In this document: positions 1-6,382 of the stretch, one piece after another
Layout of the letters: the number at the start of each line of letters is the position of its first letter
Numbering within the stretch: position 1 is the first letter of the stretch
Assembly: GCA_965178525.1 (NCBI GenBank)
Contig: CBCXVS010000351.1
Location: forward strand, 1 to 6,919
DNA: 6,919 bases
Source: CBCXVS01 sp965178525
Lineage (GTDB): Bacteria; Tectomicrobia; Entotheonellia; Entotheonellales; Entotheonellaceae
Direction of reading: 5' to 3'
Program-made: the position numbers and the translations under genes
The notes under the pieces: generated by a model
Databases searched by the model: none
What the model was told of the DNA's origin: nothing
The model's input: the letters and a program-made list of their open reading frames with translations, nothing else

Positions 1-256
1 CTTTGTCCCTTAACGGAAATAAAGATAAAGCCGCTATCAAGACATCATTGTCGATGAGCAGGTAACAACTGACATATGCGCCTTCACGGCCCAACATGGC
101 GCTATCCGTCTGGGTAGTGCGCCCTATACCTTGCCGCGCATCAAAGTCGAAGGCGGCGAGGGGCTCTGGATGTTCAAGCTGCTCGTCCGCGGTGGCCTGG
201 ATGCGTGGGGCGCGATTGATCGCACCCTGTGGTGGATGCAACGGAATCACAACTAA
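1..256 (+). pseudogene. Polysaccharide deacetylase, C-terminal end (partial, frame-disrupted)
   Basis: This is the 3' end of a gene that begins before the window. From about base 32 to the TAA at 254-256 one frame is open and reads DICAFTAQHGAIR, then LPRIKVEGGEG, then LDAWGAIDRTLW. That pattern resembles the tail of NodB-type polysaccharide deacetylases of exopolysaccharide clusters, where an 'AFT..G' strand is followed by an 'LPRI' segment. Upstream, the family's 'F.YPNGN' motif seems present but split: FVP is read in frame 2 (bases 2-10) and NGNKDK in frame 3 (12-29), and the open frame 2 resumes at about 32. One extra T near 10-11 and one missing A in the run at 27-29 would restore a single frame. 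Family role: hydrolysis of N-acetyl groups from a cell-surface or nascent polysaccharide. The catalytic Asp/His motifs lie outside the window, so the family call rests on the tail only. It ends 35 bases before the next start, which suggests the same transcript. Confidence 0.55.
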
Positions 257-291
257 GCGCCAACGCATGGCAACTGATGGGGCGGGCTGAG

Positions 292-828
292 ATGGATATC
301 CGCAAAAACGTACACGCGCTCTCGTGGCTGGACTATACGCTCTTGGGGCTGGTGACGCTGCTCGCCGCCATCTTGCGCGGGTATAACGTCGGGGACTGGA
401 GTTATTTCGTCGATGAAGTCCAAACCCTGGTGGATACGCCAGTTTTCATGGAAAGGCCGTGGCAAACGCTGTTTTACTCCGATTATCGCCAAGCTTTTTG
501 GCTGCTCACGCAGCTGTCGTTCGACCTATTTGGCGTCAATGCCTTCTCTCTACGCTTCTTCCCATGCCTCTTTGGTATGGTAACCATCCCGCTTCTCTAT
601 TTTCCCTGCAAAGCGCTCTTCGATAAACGGGTGGCCTTACTCGCGTCCGGCATGATGGCGGTCTCTCATTGGCATATCTATATGTCGCAAATGGCGCGGT
701 GGTATTCACTTTTATTAATCATCAGCTTCTTCTCGTTATTATCCCTCTATCTGTATATAGAACGCAATGCAATCAAGTATCTCCTTTTTTATATTTTCTT
801 ATTTTTGTGGCGCTTACACTTCACTTGA
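292..828 (+). CDS. GT39-like glycosyltransferase, N-terminal fragment
   Basis: This frame holds the catalytic half of the enzyme. Residues about 16-34 form the first membrane helix. It is followed by a loop with Asp41-Glu42 in YFVDEVQTL, matching the conserved acidic pair in the first extracytoplasmic loop of GT39/ArnT enzymes, which is thought to act in catalysis. Further family-like segments follow: FGVNAFSLRFFPCLFG, then a helix, FDKRVALLAS and HWHIYMSQMARWYS, the last strongly characteristic of bacterial members. The true protein frame is lost at about codon 170. The last residues before the TGA at 826-828 (WRLHFT) are out-of-frame reading. Base composition is about 58% GC in the early part by hand count over 361-420. 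Confidence 0.75.
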   Translation: MDIRKNVHALSWLDYTLLGLVTLLAAILRGYNVGDWSYFVDEVQTLVDTPVFMERPWQTLFYSDYRQAFWLLTQLSFDLFGVNAFSLRFFPCLFGMVTIPLLYFPCKALFDKRVALLASGMMAVSHWHIYMSQMARWYSLLLIISFFSLLSLYLYIERNAIKYLLFYIFLFLWRLHFT

Positions 829-1742
829 CCGCATATTTTCTGCTTATGATTGGTTATGTATATCTTGTCCTTCTCTTGATCATGCCACCATTCCGTCCGA
901 CACACCTCTCATTTCAGAAACTCATATTTCTTTTAGGTATTCCCCTCATATTTGCACCCATCGTATGTTTTAAATTAATACGATTTTTAGAACATTGGGA
1001 GCGATCTAAATTGTTCAATGATGCTTTTGGAAGCGATATTTTCATAAAATTATTATATCAAGTCACCTCATCGGTTGCGGTTGTCGCGCTTGTGGGTTCA
1101 ATCTTGCTGTTGAAAATGAGAGATCGCAGAGGGCTCTTTCTGGCTAGCTTCTGTCTCGTGCCATTCATGGCACTGAATATGGCCTCCTTATTGGAGATGA
1201 ATGCAGGAACACAATACGTGTTATTTATCTTGCCTGCGGTGTTTTTAGCTACGAGTTATTTTTGTATATATATACTCGACTCCACCCACGTCAATCGTCA
1301 TCTTATCGCCGCAGCGTTAATCGCTATCGTGATTCTCCCTTCGTTACAATCAGACTATCTATATTATACATCTTATTATGGTAATCGTGGCAGATTAAAG
1401 GAAGCGATTCATTTTCTAAAAAAGCATAGACTGGAAGATGATTATTTTCTACCCTATGCGATACATATTAAGAAAACAGAATTTGTATTTAAACATGTGG
1501 CGGCTATAGAGGGACTTGACATAGCAAACGAAAAACTTCTTTCTACCGTACCCGAACGTTTCGCTGCTGATCAAAGAATTTGGATTGTCACATTCAAGCG
1601 CATGCCTAAAAATGCCAAAGGATTCGACAAATGGCTCGCCGAGCATACGCATATCTTCGCTGAACTCAAGGCCAATTGGGGGCCTGCAGACTACACGGTC
1701 AAGGTGTATTTATACGCACCGGACATGACGAAAACCGGATGA
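807..1742 (+). CDS. GT39-like glycosyltransferase, C-terminal fragment
   Basis: This is the continuation of the same protein in a different frame. It contains several strongly hydrophobic helices: about 807-890, 925-975, 1060-1110, 1140-1180, 1210-1275 and 1300-1340. A soluble C-terminal domain of about 120 residues follows, starting near YYTSYYGNRGRLKEAIHFL and ending in a TGA at 1740-1742. This layout of many helices and then a periplasmic tail with a 'RIWIV' strand is usual for bacterial GT39 proteins. GTG 807 is the first usable start codon after the break, but there is no convincing ribosome site, so it is more likely a broken part of one gene than an independent gene. It is markedly AT-rich: hand counts give about 28% GC at 961-1020 and 27% at 1441-1500. 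Confidence 0.72.
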   Translation: MALTLHLTAYFLLMIGYVYLVLLLIMPPFRPTHLSFQKLIFLLGIPLIFAPIVCFKLIRFLEHWERSKLFNDAFGSDIFIKLLYQVTSSVAVVALVGSILLLKMRDRRGLFLASFCLVPFMALNMASLLEMNAGTQYVLFILPAVFLATSYFCIYILDSTHVNRHLIAAALIAIVILPSLQSDYLYYTSYYGNRGRLKEAIHFLKKHRLEDDYFLPYAIHIKKTEFVFKHVAAIEGLDIANEKLLSTVPERFAADQRIWIVTFKRMPKNAKGFDKWLAEHTHIFAELKANWGPADYTVKVYLYAPDMTKTG

Positions 1743-1869
1743 GGCCGAGGCCATGGGTGCCAATCGACCGCCGCGCTGGGCGCCTTCCACCGCACACAAC
1801 CGGAGGCGACAAGGCCGGATATGACGAACGGTCCTGGCCGGACTTGGGCGGTTAGGACTCAATCTCGCT
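1741..1869 (+). other. Probable N-terminal coding extension of the SGNH hydrolase, interrupted by TGA
   Basis: The hydrolase frame is open upstream from ATG 1753 apart from a TGA at 1822-1824. GAGG at 1741-1744 lies 8 bases before ATG 1753 and would be a good ribosome site. Read through the TGA, the leader has a basic stretch (NRRRQGRI) followed by RTVLAGLGRLGLNLALLLGS, which leads into the hydrophobic start of the hydrolase. That is the expected shape of a cytoplasmic N-terminus plus one membrane anchor. An alternative start is ATG 1821 in another frame, with AAGG at 1811-1814 or GGAGG at 1802-1806 upstream, which would need a one-base frame change before 1870. Either way the region is better explained as damaged coding sequence than as an intergenic spacer. 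Confidence 0.5.
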
Positions 1870-2982
1870 TTGCTACTAGGCAGCGTCATCGTGGCGCTGC
1901 TGGGTGGCGAATTCGCGGTTCGCCAGATGGCGCCACAAAAAGTGTATCGCTTTCCGCAAGGCATGTTCGCGCCTCATCCGTCTCGGCGGTACACGTTGAC
2001 GCCCCATTTTCGCGGCAGCGTGAACACCCGGGAATACACTACCCAGGTCCGCGTCAATGCCGCAGGGCTGCGGGAAAATACGGCGTATGGGGCCAAAACG
2101 GCTGATACCTACCGCATTTTGGCGCTCGGGGATTCATTCACCATGGGGGTGGGCGTTGAGCTGGAGCATACCTATGTAAAGCACCTCGAGAGATTGCTGA
2201 ATGCAGAGCGCAGTGACTGGACGTATGAAGTGATCAATGCCGGCGTACCCGGCTACAACACGCGACAAGAACTCGCCTACCTAAAAGAAGAGGGTTTACA
2301 ACTCGAGCCCGACCTCATTTTACTCAACTTTTATATTGGGAACGACATTCGTCAAAACCATTACGTTCCCTCGATCTCCGTGATAGACGGGTACTTGCAG
2401 AAGCCAAAACGGGCGCCTTCCCTTCTCCCGTATAAAATCAGGCTATTTCTCGCGCGAAAATCCCATCTGTATCAGTTTGTTTGGCCCTATCAGCGCCGTT
2501 TTTTGGATTGGCTTTTACGTCGCTCGGCGGTCAATATCACCAAAGAATACCAGGCCCAACATCGGATGATTTATACGGTGGCAGAGCATGAAAACATTCG
2601 TGCCATGTGGGAGACAACACGGGCGCAGCTGCAGACCTTGGTGACGTTGACCGAACAACGCGCACCGCAACTGGCCGTGGTGGTCATTCCCGAACAAATC
2701 CAACTCGCCCCCCAGACGTGGGCACAGGCCGTGCAACAGCTTGGCGAAGATGAGGACGTGTATCGACTGGATCATCCCAACCAACGCCTGGTCGACTTGT
2801 GTGCGCAGCTCGGACTCCCGGTGCTGAATCTCCTACCGATCTTCAATCGCACGGCCCGAGGCGCACCATTCTACCTCAAGCTGGATGGCCATTGGAATGG
2901 ACAAGGCGACGCGCTGGCAGCGCAGGCCGTCCACACGTTTTTACGCGATCACAAGCTGATCGCAGGTCAGGAGCAGTTATAG
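1870..2982 (+). CDS. SGNH/GDSL hydrolase, membrane-anchored
   Basis: This is a serine esterase or acyl-hydrolase of the SGNH fold, probably acting on acyl (for example O-acetyl) groups of the exported polysaccharide. Residue numbers count from TTG 1870. Block I is LALGDSFTMGVGV with nucleophile Ser89. Block II is INAGVPGYNTRQEL, with the conserved Gly. Block III is LNFYIGNDI, with the conserved Asn. The final block is KLDGHWNGQGD, with Asp339 and His341. All four catalytic elements are therefore present and in order. The protein has 370 residues from TTG 1870, the first legal start after the upstream TGA, but only a short hydrophobic N-terminus remains with this start and no ribosome site is evident. 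The full protein probably begins upstream, with the anchor in the leader described separately. The segment APQKVYRFPQG and the following region up to NAAGLRE is typical of SGNH proteins in exopolysaccharide clusters. The substrate is unknown. Confidence 0.82.
   Translation: MLLGSVIVALLGGEFAVRQMAPQKVYRFPQGMFAPHPSRRYTLTPHFRGSVNTREYTTQVRVNAAGLRENTAYGAKTADTYRILALGDSFTMGVGVELEHTYVKHLERLLNAERSDWTYEVINAGVPGYNTRQELAYLKEEGLQLEPDLILLNFYIGNDIRQNHYVPSISVIDGYLQKPKRAPSLLPYKIRLFLARKSHLYQFVWPYQRRFLDWLLRRSAVNITKEYQAQHRMIYTVAEHENIRAMWETTRAQLQTLVTLTEQRAPQLAVVVIPEQIQLAPQTWAQAVQQLGEDEDVYRLDHPNQRLVDLCAQLGLPVLNLLPIFNRTARGAPFYLKLDGHWNGQGDALAAQAVHTFLRDHKLIAGQEQL
2969..2973 (+). promoter_or_regulatory. Ribosome binding site of the O-antigen ligase gene
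   Basis: AGGAG lies 9 bases before ATG 2983, inside the last codons of the hydrolase. With the hydrolase stop (TAG 2980-2982) directly touching the ligase ATG, this supports the start choice and suggests translational coupling. Confidence 0.65.
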
Positions 2983-4479
2983 ATGGTATCGGGCGGGATA
3001 CGCCGTTTGCGCAGTAAAGAAACCTTGGGCATTATGGTCACGGTGATCGGCTCTTTGGGAATCATGGGATTGCTGGACTACGGTAATCTTGAGACGAAAT
3101 GGGCCGTCTATATTCTGGGGGCCTTATTACTCGGAGCGATTGCTTTTGCCAGTGGCAATCTGCAGAAATGTTTCTTCATCCTTTTTATCCTAGGACTGCA
3201 AATCGCGGTGGCGCTACATTTGGGTGATGACTCTTTGTATAAATCACGATCCGTTGGTCAATCCGAACCGCCTGGCTTTATTGTTCGTTTCATGACGATC
3301 CCTGCCATGGTTCTACTCTTGCAATATTGGCTCATCGGTGTTGCGCAAGGCCATTTGCACATGGCTTGGGGAAAGGAAATCACATACCCTGCCTTTTTCT
3401 TATTCCTAACGACAATGGTCACGATTCTCTACACGCCAGAAAAATGGCTTGTTCTTTACTACGTGTTTGAACTGTTGCAATTGTATATGGTCTTTCTGGT
3501 GATGATGAATATCGTCACCTCTCGGAAGGATGTCGATCTCGTTGTCAAATTGCTGCTCATCACGTTAGGCATTCAATGTGTGGTGTATTTTATCCAAAAT
3601 AGCATCGGCATGACCTTCTCGCTCACTGGCGCCGTGAGCGTGCGAGAAGGCGACATCGCCCGGCATGGAGGTACGGTGGCGACGCGGCTGCACGCCTTTG
3701 CCAGTTTTATTATGCCGCTCGTGTTTATTGCCATTAGCCGATTTATGACGATGTCGACGTGGCGCCACCGGATTTGGACGGGACCGCTTGCGGTCATGGG
3801 CGGGCTTGCCCTGGTCCTGACCTACACCCGCGCCTCATGGATGGGCTTCATTCTGGGCTTTGCATGGCTGCTCGCCGTGGGGGCGATGCGGCGGATGATC
3901 CGGCCGCGCCGCGTCCTGTTCCTGGTGGACGCGATTGTCCTGGTGGTCGTCCTCTTGTTGCCCAAAATCATGATCCGGCTGAGCCATAGTTACAGTGCGG
4001 CCTACACCGAGAGAGTCCTCTTGATGAAAATGGCCTGGAATGTCATCACGGCGCACCCACTTTTGGGGGTCGGGGCCGGGGCGTATGGCTATGTCTTTCA
4101 AGACTATCTCACCCCGGAACTACGCGAGAAAGGCGTGTGGGTGTATATGGTACACAATATCTACCTCAGGCGCTGGGCCGAAACGGGTCTCTTTGGGCTG
4201 CTAAGCTTCCTTGGCGTGTTTGCCGTTGGCTTACGCCAAGCGTTGGTGTGTACCCGGTCGCGGGATCCGGCGATGTCATCCGTGGCGCTGGGGTGGAGCA
4301 CGGGTCTGATCGCGCTGCTGTGGGAAATGTTTTGGGACACAAACTTGGGGTTCTCGGCCAATTCTTTGATTTGGCTTCTGTTCGGCTTAATGCTCGTGAT
4401 CAAACGCCTGGACGCGGAGCAGGCGCTGGTGGAGAGACGGCAGGAAGCGAAGGTCTACGCCCAATGGAGCCCGGCATGA
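2983..4479 (+). CDS. O-antigen ligase / Wzy-type polymerase family membrane protein
   Basis: This 498-residue polytopic membrane protein is the only complete, undamaged gene here. It has roughly 11-13 hydrophobic helices across its length. The family signature lies in the second half: TYTRASWMGF with Arg283, then a large extracytoplasmic loop containing HPLLGVGAGAYGYVFQDY (His358) and YMVHNIYLRRWAETGLFG (His391-Asn392). This 'HPLLGVG...HN.YL....E.G' pattern is typical of the Wzy_C/O-antigen ligase superfamily (WaaL, Wzy and related polymerases). These proteins join undecaprenyl-linked glycan chains to an acceptor or polymerise repeat units at the periplasmic face. Ligase and polymerase cannot be separated by sequence alone. 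In an exopolysaccharide cluster with a lyase and GDSL hydrolase, a polymerase role is somewhat more likely. It is followed by the lyase with an ATGA overlap. The 5' third has lower GC than the 3' two thirds. Confidence 0.87.
   Translation: MVSGGIRRLRSKETLGIMVTVIGSLGIMGLLDYGNLETKWAVYILGALLLGAIAFASGNLQKCFFILFILGLQIAVALHLGDDSLYKSRSVGQSEPPGFIVRFMTIPAMVLLLQYWLIGVAQGHLHMAWGKEITYPAFFLFLTTMVTILYTPEKWLVLYYVFELLQLYMVFLVMMNIVTSRKDVDLVVKLLLITLGIQCVVYFIQNSIGMTFSLTGAVSVREGDIARHGGTVATRLHAFASFIMPLVFIAISRFMTMSTWRHRIWTGPLAVMGGLALVLTYTRASWMGFILGFAWLLAVGAMRRMIRPRRVLFLVDAIVLVVVLLLPKIMIRLSHSYSAAYTERVLLMKMAWNVITAHPLLGVGAGAYGYVFQDYLTPELREKGVWVYMVHNIYLRRWAETGLFGLLSFLGVFAVGLRQALVCTRSRDPAMSSVALGWSTGLIALLWEMFWDTNLGFSANSLIWLLFGLMLVIKRLDAEQALVERRQEAKVYAQWSPA
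4466..4469 (+). promoter_or_regulatory. Ribosome binding site of the heparinase-family gene
   Basis: GGAG lies 6 bases before ATG 4476. This ATG shares bases with the ligase stop (TGA 4477-4479). The site favours ATG 4476 over the in-frame ATG 4464, which has only a distant purine stretch upstream. Confidence 0.55.
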
Positions 4480-5273
4480 CCCCACCGGGACGCCATTTAC
4501 CAAGCACGCCATCGTCTTCTCCGTTACCCTTTGCGCCTGGCGGGCCGGATCAGACGCCGGCAAGTGCACTGCGCTGGAGCAAAAAACTCACCACCCAGCG
4601 CTATCTGCGCCTGCTGGATCGCGTGGCGCAGATGAGTCTCGGGGAAGTGCGCACGCGCCTGTGGTTGCCGGTACGGAAGTATTGGTCGGTGCTCGGCGCG
4701 CGCTACGGATTCGCCCAGCACGCCTCACCACACCGCAGCGCGGTGTTTCTCCAGGCTCTCGGGGCACAACCACAAGCGCGTCTGGCGGCTTGGTTGGACC
4801 AGCGCTTCTTCTTTGGCCCCTCACACCAACAGAGGCTGTGCGGCCAAATCGCCCAACACGTTCCCGCGGCGACGCGTCGTGTGGCCGCCGCTGCTGCCGC
4901 GTTCGAGCAGCAGGGGCTCGACCTGCTGGGCCAACGTGTCCGGCTCGTCGCGGGTGAAATCGATTGGCAAGCTGACCCCCATACGAGCCAGCGGACGTGG
5001 GGTGCAGCGGTGCTGGATGAAGGCGACGCCGTCAGTGTGACGGGCGCGGATGTTAAATATGTTTGGGAAATCAATCGGCAGCAGTTTTTGACGACGCTGG
5101 GCCGCGCCTTTTGGTTCACCGGCGAGCCGCGTTATGCCCGTGGGATCGTCGAGCTGGTGCGGGATTGGATCGAACAAAACCCCGCCGGCCGCGGGGTGAA
5201 CTGGTCGAGCCCCCTCGAAGTCGCCATGCGCGCTATCTCTTGGCTGTGGACGATGCCCTACGTGCTGGCCTAG
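4476..5273 (+). CDS. Heparinase II/III family protein, N-terminal fragment
   Basis: This fragment has 265 residues. After the low-complexity Pro/Ser-rich start comes YLRLLDRVAQMSLGEVRTRL, the usual opening of this family in polysaccharide clusters. Next are the conserved segments EIDWQADPHTSQRTW, DVKYVWEINRQQF and LTTLGRAFWFTGEPRYA, and then DWIEQNPAGRGVNWSSPLE, the last matching the family's 'GINW.S.LEVA.R..SW' motif. The frame stops at TAG 5271-5273 after PYVLA. Beyond the stop the same frame continues with PELEPHFVKRWSESLAAHYT, which fits the family, so the stop is not the natural end. A single C-to-A change from a Ser codon would explain it. Confidence 0.72.
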   Translation: MTPPGRHLPSTPSSSPLPFAPGGPDQTPASALRWSKKLTTQRYLRLLDRVAQMSLGEVRTRLWLPVRKYWSVLGARYGFAQHASPHRSAVFLQALGAQPQARLAAWLDQRFFFGPSHQQRLCGQIAQHVPAATRRVAAAAAAFEQQGLDLLGQRVRLVAGEIDWQADPHTSQRTWGAAVLDEGDAVSVTGADVKYVWEINRQQFLTTLGRAFWFTGEPRYARGIVELVRDWIEQNPAGRGVNWSSPLEVAMRAISWLWTMPYVLA

Positions 5274-5338
5274 CCGGAACTCGAGCCGCATTTTGTCAAA
5301 CGCTGGAGCGAGAGCCTGGCGGCGCACTATACGTATCT

Positions 5339-6382
5339 TTGCGGCATCTGTCGGTCTACACGGATCCCACCAATCATCTGATTGGCGAGGCCACCGCCTT
5401 GTGGATGCTGAGTGTCGTGTTCCCCGACCTGCCCGACGCGAAGCGGCAGGAGCAGCGCGCCCTGGGTATCTTGACACGCGAGGTGGAACGGCAAATTGCT
5501 CCGGATGGCGTCAACCGCGAACAGGCGACGAGCTACCATCGGTTTGTGCTCGATTTCTATCTGCAAATCCTGATCCTGGCCCGCCGCGTGAGCACCCCAC
5601 TGCCGCCCATCATCATCCAGCGCATTGAAGCGATGTTGGCGTTTGCCGCCGCCCTGGCCGGAGCACACGGCCTGGCGCCGATGATTGGCGATAGTGATGA
5701 TGCGCGTGGCGTGCCGTTTCTGGAGGGCGTAGGTTGGGATTTTCGCGATTTACTCTCAACTGGCGCCGTCCTCTTTCAACGGCCCGATTGGAAGCACGCC
5801 GCGGGCGCGTTGCACGAGATCACGTTCTGGCTCTTGGCCGGCGACGCTGTCGAGCTATTCCATCGGCTCCCCAGTGTGGTGCCGGCAAGCCGTTCTCGCG
5901 TCTTTGCCGACGGGGGTTATGGCTTTTTGCAGGCTGCCAACGCCGGTACACGGCTGGAATTACTCTTTGATGTCGGACCGTTGGGATTATGGCCGCATGC
6001 CGCCCATGGCCACGCCGATGCGTTGAGTATTCTCATCCGGATTAACGACACGTTCCTGTTGGCTGATCCTGGCACCGGCACGTATTTTAGCTCGCCGCCC
6101 ATCCGCCGCGCCTTTCGCCGCACCGCCGCACATAACACCCTCACGGTCGATCACCTCGATCAGGCGGATATCTACGATACCTTCAAGTGGGTCAACCCAA
6201 TGCGGGTCTGCCTCCTGGAAACGTATCACGGGGCGCATTTCGATTACGTGCACGCCATGCACGATGGCTACAGCCGCTTGCTCAAGCCGGTCGTGCACCA
6301 CAGGACCGTTCTGTTCGTGCGCCCGCTCGAATGGATTGTCATCGATCGTCTCGAGGGCCAAGAGGACCATCTCTATACGTAA
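5339..6382 (+). CDS. Heparinase II/III family protein, central catalytic fragment
   Basis: This frame carries the catalytic core. RHLSVYTDPTNHLIGEA supplies the Asn-His pair (AAT CAT at 5372-5377). DGVNREQATSYHRFVLDF supplies the probable catalytic Tyr (TAC 5534-5536). GLWPHAAHGHADALSILI supplies the catalytic His (CAC 6011-6013). FADGGYGF (about 5906-5929), ADPGTGTYF and TAAHNTLTVDHLDQAD are also hallmarks of the heparinase II/III beta-sandwich domain. The open frame extends upstream to 5063, but everything before about 5339 is a shadow of the other frame. TTG 5339 is the first possible start at the junction and has no convincing ribosome site. The frame ends at TAA 6380-6382 after DHLYT, in mid-domain. 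Confidence 0.72.
   Translation: MRHLSVYTDPTNHLIGEATALWMLSVVFPDLPDAKRQEQRALGILTREVERQIAPDGVNREQATSYHRFVLDFYLQILILARRVSTPLPPIIIQRIEAMLAFAAALAGAHGLAPMIGDSDDARGVPFLEGVGWDFRDLLSTGAVLFQRPDWKHAAGALHEITFWLLAGDAVELFHRLPSVVPASRSRVFADGGYGFLQAANAGTRLELLFDVGPLGLWPHAAHGHADALSILIRINDTFLLADPGTGTYFSSPPIRRAFRRTAAHNTLTVDHLDQADIYDTFKWVNPMRVCLLETYHGAHFDYVHAMHDGYSRLLKPVVHHRTVLFVRPLEWIVIDRLEGQEDHLYT

Larger units (their letters stand above)
292..1742 (+). pseudogene. GT39/PMT-like membrane glycosyltransferase, whole gene with one frameshift
   Basis: This multi-pass inner-membrane protein is of the dolichyl-phosphate-mannose mannosyltransferase/ArnT superfamily (GT39, GT-C fold). Such enzymes transfer a sugar from a polyprenyl-phosphate donor to an acceptor on the outer face of the membrane. 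Adding one T to the T-rich stretch at 785-806 joins two frames into a single protein of about 483 residues, a normal length for the family. The fused reading across the joint is FVALTLHLTAYF, which continues the membrane segment smoothly. ATG 292 is preferred as start because a G-rich stretch (279-286) lies about 5 bases upstream. GTG 229 and ATG 277 are in frame but lack a ribosome site, and GTG 229 would overlap the deacetylase end. Specificity for sugar and acceptor cannot be read from sequence. The break could be a sequencing error or real inactivation. Confidence 0.78.

Noticed and set aside
96..290. Open frame at 96-290 (64 codons, Cys-rich)
   Set aside because: It is a shadow of the deacetylase tail, which is family-like in another frame.
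669..806. ATG 669 as the start of a separate membrane protein
   Set aside because: The part before about 800 is an out-of-frame shadow of the GT39 N-terminal fragment, which has strong family motifs (HWHIYMSQMARWYS) there.
4137..4475. Upstream open part of the lyase frame
   Set aside because: It overlaps the most conserved region of the ligase, and its translation there shows no motif; the start at ATG 4476 has a ribosome site.
785..5340. Programmed ribosomal frameshifting or transcriptional slippage at the T runs
   Set aside because: The runs (3-6 T) are shorter than those usually needed for slippage and no clear slippery heptamer with a downstream structure was seen at the GT39 or lyase sites.
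4821..5477. Long reverse-strand open frame (218 codons)
   Set aside because: It is antisense to clear heparinase-family coding sequence, is Arg/Ala-rich with no recognisable motif, and is expected by chance in GC-rich DNA.
1822..6382. Stop-codon reassignment or selenocysteine as an explanation for in-frame stops
   Set aside because: All three stop codons occur as interruptions, and TGA, TAG and TAA also end genes normally here; no selenocysteine-type hairpin was noticed after TGA 1822.
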